From the NCBI RefSeq assembly GCF_023035675.1, contig NZ_CP073136.1, positions 806,001-870,000 of the forward strand: DNA of 64,000 bases. Direction: 5' to 3'. A program made the position numbers and the translations under genes. Positions 35,389 through 43,912 of this stretch are shown piece after piece (position 1 is the first letter of the stretch; every line of letters begins with the position of its first letter). The DNA comes from Borrelia hermsii DAH (GTDB lineage Bacteria; Spirochaetota; Spirochaetia; Borreliales; Borreliaceae). The notes under the pieces were generated by a model. It was not told where the DNA came from and did not search any database. It saw only the letters and a program-made list of their open reading frames with translations.

Positions 35389-37026
35389 ATGCATAGAAAA
35401 ATTTTTATTATTTTTATGTTAATTTTTTCATGCAGTACAATAAAAGACATAGATGACAAACGAATTTATTATATCCCATCTGAAAGCATAAATAAGCATA
35501 TTGAAAAAAATAATTTTGAGATTGCTCTTTCAAGTTATTACAATCTAAAAAATAGTGGTTTTAAAATGGATCAAGGTATTCTAGACTTAAGAGATAAAGC
35601 TTTGTCTGGCATTCAAAATGAATACTTTAAGTTTTGTAAGGAAAAAGATTATGAGAGCGCACTCTTTAAGCTTGAGACTTTAAATTTGTTTGGTATCATG
35701 CTTCATGAGAGTAGAGAACAATTGATTTTAAAGCATCTTGAGAGTTTAAAGCGCAAGGACCCGATGCTTGCAAGTTTTTTTGCAAAATATTATTCATTTG
35801 ATAATACTTTTGATTCTTTGAAAAAATTTGTCATTAATAAAAAATCTCCCTCAAGAAATGTCTTGCTTGATACGGCTGTTTTAACAGTTTGGGTGGATAT
35901 GGGAACTAAAATTGTAAATGGCCATAGGTTGCCAAATATTGCCGTGGGTTCTGCTTTTGTTGTTGATAATCTTAAGGGGTATGCTTTAACTAATTATCAT
36001 GTAATTAGTTCTCAGGTTGATAATGATTACAAAGGAGTTTCCAATCTTTATGTCAGACTTCCAAGAGGCAAGGGCGAAAAACTGCCTGCAAAAGTAATTT
36101 CTTATTCAAAGAAAATGGATCTTGCTTTAATTAAGGTCTCTTTTAAATTAGAGCATCAATTTAATTTAAATTATTCTTCGAATATTAATATTGGAGATAG
36201 AATTTATGCTATGGGTTCTCCTATGGGATTTGAGAAGACTATTACTTCAGGAATAATTTCTGGAAAGAATAGAAACTTGTTATCTGTGGGTGATTCTTAT
36301 CAAATTGATGCTGCTATTAATCAGGGAAATTCTGGTGGGCCTGTGGTAAATGAAGGTGGCGAATTTGTTGGACTTACATTTGCTGGAATTTTACATTCAC
36401 AAGGTCTTAATTTCGTTATACCTTCAAAATGGGTTTTAAAGGTCTTGCCATTTATGTATGAAGGTGGAATTTTGAGAAATAAATGGTTGGGATTTACTTT
36501 TTCTGAAAGTTTGAAAAATTTGGAAATATCATATATAGCTCCTAATTCTCCTGCAGATATTGGTGGGTTGAGGAGTGGAGATTCTATTCTTAGTGTTAAT
36601 TCCTTGAAATTTGATAGCTTAAGAGAGCTTCAATACTATATTTTGCAAAGGAGATCTATGGTGAGAATTAGGTATAGAAGAGATAATAAAGAGTATGAGA
36701 GTTATTTGTATCCACAAGACCGACCAGAAGATATTATTGAAAGTATTGTAGAGAGTGATTCTTTTAAAAATTTGATGGGAGCTTTTTTGGGATTAAATTT
36801 GAATTTGATTTCTGGGAGAGAGTATAGAGTTGCTAAGGTATTTTCAAATGGTCTTGGTGATGAACTTAATTTTAGGGCAAATGATGAAATTTTTGTTTAT
36901 TCTTTTAACTATCTTATGGATAAGAGATTATTTGTCTTATTGCTTTATGTTAAAAGATTGTTTTCAGGATATTTAGGAGCTCCTTTGCAGCTTGTTATTC
37001 CCTTTGATTCTCTTATTTTTGTATAA
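35389..37026 (+). CDS. HtrA-like lipoprotein serine protease with PDZ domains
   Basis: 545 residues from the ATG at 35389 (a TTG lies one codon before). The signal peptide ends in LIFSC, a spirochaetal lipobox (Cys near residue 16), so the protease is likely lipid-anchored. After a helical ~140-residue region comes a trypsin-like domain with H204 (LTNYHVIS), D244 (KKMDLALIK) and S315 (GNSGGPVV). A PDZ domain follows at about 380-440 (YIAPNSPADIGGLRSGDSILSVN), and a second weak PDZ-like region lies at the end. It is separate from the classical Borrelia HtrA. Confidence 0.85.
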   Translation: MHRKIFIIFMLIFSCSTIKDIDDKRIYYIPSESINKHIEKNNFEIALSSYYNLKNSGFKMDQGILDLRDKALSGIQNEYFKFCKEKDYESALFKLETLNLFGIMLHESREQLILKHLESLKRKDPMLASFFAKYYSFDNTFDSLKKFVINKKSPSRNVLLDTAVLTVWVDMGTKIVNGHRLPNIAVGSAFVVDNLKGYALTNYHVISSQVDNDYKGVSNLYVRLPRGKGEKLPAKVISYSKKMDLALIKVSFKLEHQFNLNYSSNINIGDRIYAMGSPMGFEKTITSGIISGKNRNLLSVGDSYQIDAAINQGNSGGPVVNEGGEFVGLTFAGILHSQGLNFVIPSKWVLKVLPFMYEGGILRNKWLGFTFSESLKNLEISYIAPNSPADIGGLRSGDSILSVNSLKFDSLRELQYYILQRRSMVRIRYRRDNKEYESYLYPQDRPEDIIESIVESDSFKNLMGAFLGLNLNLISGREYRVAKVFSNGLGDELNFRANDEIFVYSFNYLMDKRLFVLLLYVKRLFSGYLGAPLQLVIPFDSLIFV

Positions 37027-37058
37027 AAAATTATTTAGTATGTTTGGAGTTGATTTTA

Positions 37059-38165
37059 ATGAGCTTTTATTTGAAATTAGTTAGTGGAGATACTGAGTCC
37101 AAACTTGATAATATTGTTTCTATTAGTCATTTTGATTTTCAAGATAATTTAAATTTAATGCTTATAATTGGTCCTATGGGTAGCGGTAAGACAGAATATG
37201 CTGCTAAGATTTATAAAGATTCTCTTATTATTAAGAATAAATCTCCTAAAGTGTTAAATTCTATTACCAAGGGACGTAGAAACAGAGCTAATGTATTTTT
37301 TATTAGAAATATTCTTGATAAGAAAAGATTTAAAAATTATCCTCTAAATGTTATTCCTTATAGGGGAGGTGGGAGTGATAGGGTTGATGGAGTTGATTTT
37401 GCAGGTAGTTCTTTTGATGTAGGCCAATTAATAGATGAAAATCCTGAATATGGGACTTTTATTATTGATGAAACTTGTTTTTATGATGAGCGTTTGGTTT
37501 TTATTTTAAATAAAATCGCATTGGATTCAAATGTATTATTTATACTTCCTACTTTACTTTATAATTTTAGAAAAGAAATGTTTAATAATACTGCTAAACT
37601 TTTAATAGAATATTCAGATAAGATTTGTCGTCTTGGTGCTTATTGTGAGCATGTTGATTGTATGGATGAATCTTTCTTAACATACAGATATTATTTTTAT
37701 GGAGGAAAGGAAATAGCTGCACCCTATTTTGATCCTTTGTTGATTGTTGGTGGTGATGAGATTGTTGAGTCTGCTATTTATCCAAATTATGCTACAAGGT
37801 GTTCTAGGCATCATTATCTTGTTGGTAGAGAATATTTTTTTACTGTTCTTAAACCTTTTGCATTATTGTATGCTCAAGGTGATAAAAAATTGCTTGAGAG
37901 AGAAATCGTGGATTTAAGCAGTAATGCGAGGAATGCAAATTTTGAAAATTCTCTTTTGATTGAATCTAGAGGAAGATATGATATTGCGGTTTTGGAAAAT
38001 TTGTTAAAATTACCTTTTTTAGCAGAGAGAGCTTTAATTACACTTTCATTGGAATGTAATATTCTTAGTAAGAGAAATTTGAAAGAGCTTATTGATAAAT
38101 TTTCTCTTAGTAAGGATTATATTCAAAAAGTAATTGTTTCAAAAGAGCATAAATGGATTTTTTAA
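37059..38165 (+). CDS. tdk: Thymidine kinase-like protein with large C-terminal extension
   Basis: 368 residues from the ATG at 37059 (GGAG at 9 nt). The P-loop GPMGSGKT begins near residue 35, and GTFIIDETCFYDE gives Walker B. Paired cysteines follow (ICRLGAYCEHVDCMDE and a later TRCSRHHYLVGREY), the zinc and lasso region of type II thymidine kinases. These are usually ~190-240 residues; here about 130 extra residues after the lasso look helical. The enzyme would phosphorylate salvaged thymidine, with Tmk (encoded nearby) next. The cysteine spacing is unusual. Confidence 0.78.
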   Translation: MSFYLKLVSGDTESKLDNIVSISHFDFQDNLNLMLIIGPMGSGKTEYAAKIYKDSLIIKNKSPKVLNSITKGRRNRANVFFIRNILDKKRFKNYPLNVIPYRGGGSDRVDGVDFAGSSFDVGQLIDENPEYGTFIIDETCFYDERLVFILNKIALDSNVLFILPTLLYNFRKEMFNNTAKLLIEYSDKICRLGAYCEHVDCMDESFLTYRYYFYGGKEIAAPYFDPLLIVGGDEIVESAIYPNYATRCSRHHYLVGREYFFTVLKPFALLYAQGDKKLLEREIVDLSSNARNANFENSLLIESRGRYDIAVLENLLKLPFLAERALITLSLECNILSKRNLKELIDKFSLSKDYIQKVIVSKEHKWIF

Positions 38166-38171
38166 AAAATA

Positions 38172-38789
38172 TTAATAATAATTTGGTCTTTTTTGAAAGA
38201 ACTCTTTTGTTTTTTCTATACGTATTAATTCTCTTTTGATTATGTCATAGTAGTTAAGTTCTTTCATTTCAATTCTATGATATTCATCTTCCCAGTTTGT
38301 TATTCCATCGCTTTGCATTTTAGTAAATTTATACTTATGCAATTGCTCGTGGTACTTTAAAGCTTCTGTATAGTAACTAGCAGCTAGTTTATAAAAATTC
38401 GTGGCTTGATTTAAGTTTGCAAGAATTCCCTTCTTTTTTGGGGTTTTATAAAAATATGTATGTCTTGTATCAAATAAGTTGCCTAAATACAGATGTTGCT
38501 TAACAAGAAGCAGATTTACATGCATTTTAAAGAGAAGCTTATATTTATTCCATTCTTCTCTTGTTTCTACTTTTGATAAAGAATAGTTTGGATTTCCAAA
38601 TGGGTATTTTAATGCATTTTGTAAAAAAAATATATTTCTTTTATAATCATCGGGGGTTTTTTTCATTTGCTCATTGAAAATGACATACCATTGTTCAGCA
38701 TAGAAAAATTTTGATGATGCATTTATATTGGTTATGAGTAGAATTGAAAATATTACTAGACATAATACAAAAAAGTTTTTATAAAACAT
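38172..38789 (-). CDS. Secreted protein of unknown function
   Basis: 205 residues with a signal peptide (FFVLCLVIFSILLITNINAS). The mature part is helical, Lys- and Tyr-rich, with repeated FYKLAASYYTEALKYHEQL-like helices suggesting TPR-like packing. No family recognised. It converges with the thymidine kinase gene (6 bp between stops) and follows tmk by 31 bp. Confidence 0.72.
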   Translation of the reverse strand: MFYKNFFVLCLVIFSILLITNINASSKFFYAEQWYVIFNEQMKKTPDDYKRNIFFLQNALKYPFGNPNYSLSKVETREEWNKYKLLFKMHVNLLLVKQHLYLGNLFDTRHTYFYKTPKKKGILANLNQATNFYKLAASYYTEALKYHEQLHKYKFTKMQSDGITNWEDEYHRIEMKELNYYDIIKRELIRIEKTKEFFQKRPNYY

Positions 38790-38820
38790 GCTTTGTATCC
38801 TTTCCTTTATTTTAATAATA

Positions 38821-39429
38821 TTAAAATTTTATTAAATCAAAAATTTTTATTGTGCTTGTTTCTAAGTCTTCTTTAGTTAAGTTTTCAATGTATACAATAT
38901 CAATTAAGTCGTCAAAAATTTTGAGCATTTCTGTGTATCTAGAACTGATGTCTTTGAATTTTGCTTCTTCAAATTCAAAAAGATCAGCTTGTATTCTATT
39001 TTCTTGAATGCGCTTGTATGCGATACTGGGATCCGTTTTTATGAAGAATAGTTTTTCAGGAAGTGGGAAGTCTCTGTTTAGTTTATATCCCAATTCTCCT
39101 TGATATACTATAGATGAGAATAAATATCTGTCGGTTATTACTTTTGTTTTACCTTTGTTTAATATTTCTAGTATTCCATTTTTTGTATTGTACAAATGTT
39201 CATATCTGTCTGCTGCGTACAAGTGTGCCAGTGATACCCGTCTTAAGGGATTTTTAAGATTAGTTAGTTGCTTTCTTATGAACTTTCCAATTATTCCTTG
39301 TGATGGTTCTTTTGTGAAATGGTACTTTAATTTGTTATTACAGAGTTTTTGTAGTTTTTGAATTATGCTTGTTTTACCACTTCCATCAATTCCTTCTATG
39401 CAATAAAAATTTTTTAAGATCTTATTCAC
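38821..39429 (-). CDS. tmk: Thymidylate kinase
   Basis: 202 residues from the GTG at 39429, which has AAGGAGA upstream; a TTG 30 bp further up lacks a site. The P-loop CIEGIDGSGKTS is at residues 10-21, followed by the LID/DRY motif (TDRYLFSSIVYQGE). It phosphorylates dTMP to dTDP. With the adjacent thymidine kinase it forms a thymidine salvage pair. It is divergent from tamB across 62 bp. Confidence 0.92.
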   Translation of the reverse strand: MNKILKNFYCIEGIDGSGKTSIIQKLQKLCNNKLKYHFTKEPSQGIIGKFIRKQLTNLKNPLRRVSLAHLYAADRYEHLYNTKNGILEILNKGKTKVITDRYLFSSIVYQGELGYKLNRDFPLPEKLFFIKTDPSIAYKRIQENRIQADLFEFEEAKFKDISSRYTEMLKIFDDLIDIVYIENLTKEDLETSTIKIFDLIKF

Positions 39430-39491
39430 AAAAATTATCTCCTTAGATGTCTTGAGCAATTAGATACTTACTTAAGTATTATATAATATAT

Positions 39492-42400
39492 ATGCATAGA
39501 TATATGAATTTGTTTTTTGTAAGAAATAAGATTACTCTATCTTTTATTTTCTCAATTTTAGTCTTTATATCAATTCTTGTGGTTTTTATTTTATTTATTC
39601 AAGCTCAAGTCTATTCCGCTAGATTTTTTGTTATAAGTTATCTTGAATCAAAATCAGGCCTTAAAATCAAATATGATAAGATTGCCCCGTATTTCTTATC
39701 TTCAATAAAAATAGATAATCTGGAATTGAGTTTAAATGATAAAGATAAAATATTAATGAATACTGTTAAAGTCAATTTGGATTTATTTAGACTGCTATTA
39801 GGAGATAAAAACATTATTTTAGATGTTTTCGTAAGGGGTAGTACCTTGAATTTTGATTTAAATGATTTTAAGTTTCTTAAATCTCAGAATTCGCATTCTC
39901 ATACATTAAAATTGAATGCTGATGGTACTAATCGTGGAGTGCTTGGTAAAATGTTTAATTCCTTTAATAGTCTTCATATGCATTTAGAAGATATTGATAT
40001 GAATCTTAAACTAACTTCTGAGAAGTTTGTAAGATTTCAGATTAAGAGTTTTGCATTAAAGACTATTGACGATGATTTTTTATTTAGTTTTATTGTTGAT
40101 TTTAGTTCTCTTGCGGTTTTAAATTCCGATGTTAGTCATGAAAATATTCTTGATTCAACTTTTTATTTTGAAGGTAAATTTAAAAAAGATCTTGAAGATG
40201 GATATATTAATTTTAGTTTTTTAAAATTGCATACAGGTTATTTTGCTTTGCTTGAGCAAGGATTCCAAATAAATTATTCGAAGGGAAATATTGAAATTTT
40301 TAATATTATAAGAGAAAATATGGATTTTAATTTAAGATATGATTTTAATAAGAATTTTTTACGATTGGATGCTTTATTCTTTGATGTAAATCTTTTGAAT
40401 TGGATAAGCCTTAATGAAAATTTGAGTAATTATAACAATTATCTTGATACAAGTTTAAATGGTCAGTTGGCATTTTCTTATGATTTTAAAGATAAAGATT
40501 TGCGGTATGCATTTTTATTAAATTCATCTTCAAAGGCTAACATGGCAGATAAGGAGATTCAGGGAGTAAAAGTACAAATTAAAGGTAATTCAAAAGTTGC
40601 AGATATACAAAATGCTTTTGTAAAACTTAAGAGAGGATTTATTGGCTATAAAGGCTATTATTCTTTAAAAGATTTAGTGCCAATAGGGAGGCTTGATTTT
40701 AGATCTGCAAAATTTTTTAAGTTTAAGGATATTAATGGACATTTGGATTTTAGTAAGGAAGCTCAATATTTTTGTGTAAAATCTGATGACTTGAAGGTTG
40801 GTAGGCTTAAAATTCAAAATTTGAATATGAAAACAAGTTTTGCCCAGGATAATATTCATGTTGATTATTTGCTAAATTTTGCTAACAATAATTCTAGAAT
40901 TTTATTAAAGGGTGATTTTAATAAGGAAAATTTGAACCTTAATTTAGGCATTAAAGAGTTTCCTATGCTTTTTTTGAAGGATATTCTTCCAGAAACCCTC
41001 ATGACTAAAGTTATTCCTGAATATTTTTTGTCGGGCAAGTATTTAAATTTGACTTCAGATTTTGATTTTAACACCGTTGATTATACCAAGAGCAAGTTAA
41101 ATAGTCTCAATTTTGCTGTCTTATCAAAATTAGATGATTTTAATTTAATATTTGATGCAAGTGGAGAGAATGAGCTTTATAAGGTAAAACGCTTTAATTA
41201 TAGTAGTGGGGATTATAATGTAAATTCTAGTTTTTTGATACAGTTGTTTAATGATAGTTTTAAGATAAATACTGAAGTTAATTATTTGAACAGGAATTAT
41301 CCTTTGTATTTTGAGTTGAATTTCAAAGATAGGCATGTTAACTTGCAATTTTCACCTAAGGCACAATTCAGTTTAACTTATTCTGATGCATCTATAATTT
41401 ATTTGTTTGATATTAATGATTTTCGTTTTTATAATGGAAATTCTGAAATTTTGTTAAATGTCAATTCTTTTGGAGATTATCAAATAATTAATAATGATTT
41501 GAATGTTACGATTCCTAAGTTTAGCTTAGATAAGATTTCTGGGGATCCTGCTTATAATTTTAATTTTAGCTTTGAGGGTTTATATAAGGATAAAAAAGTT
41601 AGTCTTTCAAATATTAGATTTATAAACGGGATTTCAAATTTACAAGGACAAGGCCATTTTAATTTAGATGATAAACTTAGTGGTAATTTGAACTTGTTTT
41701 CTAATTTGGATTCAGAGCGTTATTTTTTAGGTGTTGATTCTAATGAAGATGGCAGTTATTTTGTTGGTAGATTTCAGGGGTTCGATTTTAATAATTTAAA
41801 ATTCTTTTCGTTCGTAAATGGAAAGATTAATGGTAATTTTATCCTGAGTTTTAAAGATAGTGATTTATTTAATTATTCTCTTAGTGCTTATCTTGAAACA
41901 GATGGCCTCTCTTTGGTAGGTGTTCCTACGTATTGCTCTTTGAATTTGGGATTGGTTGATAATAATCTTAATATTTATAATATAAAGGCGAGTCAAAATG
42001 AAATAGAAATTCTGACAGGTAATTTCAGATATGATATTAAGAATTCTATTGGGATTTCTAGTCTTAATATTAATAGCAACCTTTTTTCTTCAAGGGTGAA
42101 TGCAAGTTTTCAGAAATTTGAAAATAAAACCGAGGAAGAATTTGGTATTTTAAAGAGCGAAACTAATGGAGAGATTTCTTTAAGAGAGCTAAGATATAAA
42201 GATAAAAATCTTTCTGACCTTACAATTGAACTTAATAATAACCTTGAAAGGTTTGTCATGTCATCAGTTGAATATGATCTGCTTAGTTGTTTATATGAAT
42301 ATAATGATGGTAATTTTAATGTTAGATTAAATGATTATTTGCCCCTTAGTTTTATTGCCTCAGGTAATATTTCTAGAAATAAAATTACCAGTAATATTCA

Positions 42401-43892
42401 GGATATTAAATTTGACTCAAAATTAATTACGGAAGATTTATTGGGGTCAAAAACTTTTTATAATATTAAAGAGCATTTTGTTCTCTATGATCTTAATGTA
42501 GCTGGCACATTGGATGTTAATGGTGATTTATATAATCCAAATCTTAATGGAGAGTTTAGAGTAGTACATGGCTTAATAAGTACTGAATATTTAAAATTAT
42601 CTAGACAGTATGGAAAGAGTAGAATTTTAGAGCTAATTGATGTACCAGTTATTATTAAAGATAATAGTGTAATTATTGAGAACAAATTTAATTTAGACTA
42701 TTATTCTGATGTCAATATTGCTGCTCATCTGAATCTAAATTTTCTAAGTGATAGTATTGTTGATTATTATAAGATAGATATTGGTGCTTCTGGTAGTTCT
42801 GGAGTGCCTATTAAATTTGATAAAGTAGCTATAAATTTTGTTGGACATGCTTCAGGTAATTTTTTTATTGAAGGTAATTCTGAAGAGATTATGTTTAGAG
42901 GAGATCTAAGTGTTTCAAATGCTTGGGTTTATTTACTTGAAAATTCAATTGTTGATCTATTAATAGATCCATATAAAAGGTCAAGGAAAGTTGTAGCATC
43001 TGATGTTAACTCTAAGGGTTTAGATATTACTACAGATCTGAAAATCAATTTTGATAGTAGCGTTGCTTTTCATTGGCCAGATAATAAGATTTCTTTCTTG
43101 AATGCTATTATTGCAAGAGGAAATAAGCTTGAGGTTAAATCTGATACTAAGACTGATGATTTTATTCTTAAGGGAGATTTAAATATTGCAAGTGGTTCTT
43201 TCAATTATAATAATAAACAATTTGTTTTCAGGGGTGTTTCATATATATCTTTTAATGAAAATAAGAATAAATTTGATCCATGGGTAAAGGCTGAGGCTAC
43301 AAATGTGATTAAAGATGGTAATGAAAATTTGTTGATAACAATGAGTATAGATGGTCCTTTAAGTTTGTGGAATCTTAGTTTTTCATCTTATCCTGCTCGA
43401 ACGGAACAAGAGATCAAATATCTTTTATCAAATGCAATAATTGGAGGTGAGCATGGACTACAGTCAGCAGGTACAAATACAGCTGAAATGGCACTTGGAT
43501 TAGCTAGTGATATTCTTGTTGATCTGATAGTACAACCTATTGAAGATTATATGCGTTCTGTATTAAAATTAGACCTATTGAGTATAAAAACGGATATATT
43601 AAGGAACGCCATTGGTATCTTGGGCAGTTCAACAACTTTTGCAGGCGTGCTTGATAAAACAAATGTTAAAGTGGGGAAATATATTGCCGATGGTGTTTTT
43701 GCTAAAGCAGGATTTGGATTTTTAAAAGAAGAAGTAACACCGTTTTCTCAGAATTTAAATTTTAGTATTAATTTTGGTCTTGAGCTTGATTCACCATTTT
43801 TCTTTGTTGACTATATTTTTGATTATAATTTTATGAAATATGGTCATGGCATAGGAAATCAAATATCTATTTTTTGGAAATTTAAATACTGA
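39492..43892 (+). CDS. tamB: TamB/AsmA-like translocation and assembly protein
   Basis: 1466 residues with one N-terminal membrane segment (about 14-37) and then over 1000 residues of beta-rich repeats (many N-L-N, D-F-N, L-G-N patterns), as in the beta-groove of TamB. The C-terminal ~350 residues carry the DUF490 domain ending in LGLELDSPFFFVDYIFDYNFMKYG. In Borrelia, TamB is reported to work with BamA because TamA is absent; bamA follows after 20 bp. The start has no clear ribosome site and lies 5 nt after a TATAAT; ATG 39504 is an alternative. Confidence 0.92.
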   Translation: MHRYMNLFFVRNKITLSFIFSILVFISILVVFILFIQAQVYSARFFVISYLESKSGLKIKYDKIAPYFLSSIKIDNLELSLNDKDKILMNTVKVNLDLFRLLLGDKNIILDVFVRGSTLNFDLNDFKFLKSQNSHSHTLKLNADGTNRGVLGKMFNSFNSLHMHLEDIDMNLKLTSEKFVRFQIKSFALKTIDDDFLFSFIVDFSSLAVLNSDVSHENILDSTFYFEGKFKKDLEDGYINFSFLKLHTGYFALLEQGFQINYSKGNIEIFNIIRENMDFNLRYDFNKNFLRLDALFFDVNLLNWISLNENLSNYNNYLDTSLNGQLAFSYDFKDKDLRYAFLLNSSSKANMADKEIQGVKVQIKGNSKVADIQNAFVKLKRGFIGYKGYYSLKDLVPIGRLDFRSAKFFKFKDINGHLDFSKEAQYFCVKSDDLKVGRLKIQNLNMKTSFAQDNIHVDYLLNFANNNSRILLKGDFNKENLNLNLGIKEFPMLFLKDILPETLMTKVIPEYFLSGKYLNLTSDFDFNTVDYTKSKLNSLNFAVLSKLDDFNLIFDASGENELYKVKRFNYSSGDYNVNSSFLIQLFNDSFKINTEVNYLNRNYPLYFELNFKDRHVNLQFSPKAQFSLTYSDASIIYLFDINDFRFYNGNSEILLNVNSFGDYQIINNDLNVTIPKFSLDKISGDPAYNFNFSFEGLYKDKKVSLSNIRFINGISNLQGQGHFNLDDKLSGNLNLFSNLDSERYFLGVDSNEDGSYFVGRFQGFDFNNLKFFSFVNGKINGNFILSFKDSDLFNYSLSAYLETDGLSLVGVPTYCSLNLGLVDNNLNIYNIKASQNEIEILTGNFRYDIKNSIGISSLNINSNLFSSRVNASFQKFENKTEEEFGILKSETNGEISLRELRYKDKNLSDLTIELNNNLERFVMSSVEYDLLSCLYEYNDGNFNVRLNDYLPLSFIASGNISRNKITSNIQDIKFDSKLITEDLLGSKTFYNIKEHFVLYDLNVAGTLDVNGDLYNPNLNGEFRVVHGLISTEYLKLSRQYGKSRILELIDVPVIIKDNSVIIENKFNLDYYSDVNIAAHLNLNFLSDSIVDYYKIDIGASGSSGVPIKFDKVAINFVGHASGNFFIEGNSEEIMFRGDLSVSNAWVYLLENSIVDLLIDPYKRSRKVVASDVNSKGLDITTDLKINFDSSVAFHWPDNKISFLNAIIARGNKLEVKSDTKTDDFILKGDLNIASGSFNYNNKQFVFRGVSYISFNENKNKFDPWVKAEATNVIKDGNENLLITMSIDGPLSLWNLSFSSYPARTEQEIKYLLSNAIIGGEHGLQSAGTNTAEMALGLASDILVDLIVQPIEDYMRSVLKLDLLSIKTDILRNAIGILGSSTTFAGVLDKTNVKVGKYIADGVFAKAGFGFLKEEVTPFSQNLNFSINFGLELDSPFFFVDYIFDYNFMKYGHGIGNQISIFWKFKY

Positions 43893-43912
43893 AGCTATGT
43901 AAGGGGTTTAGG

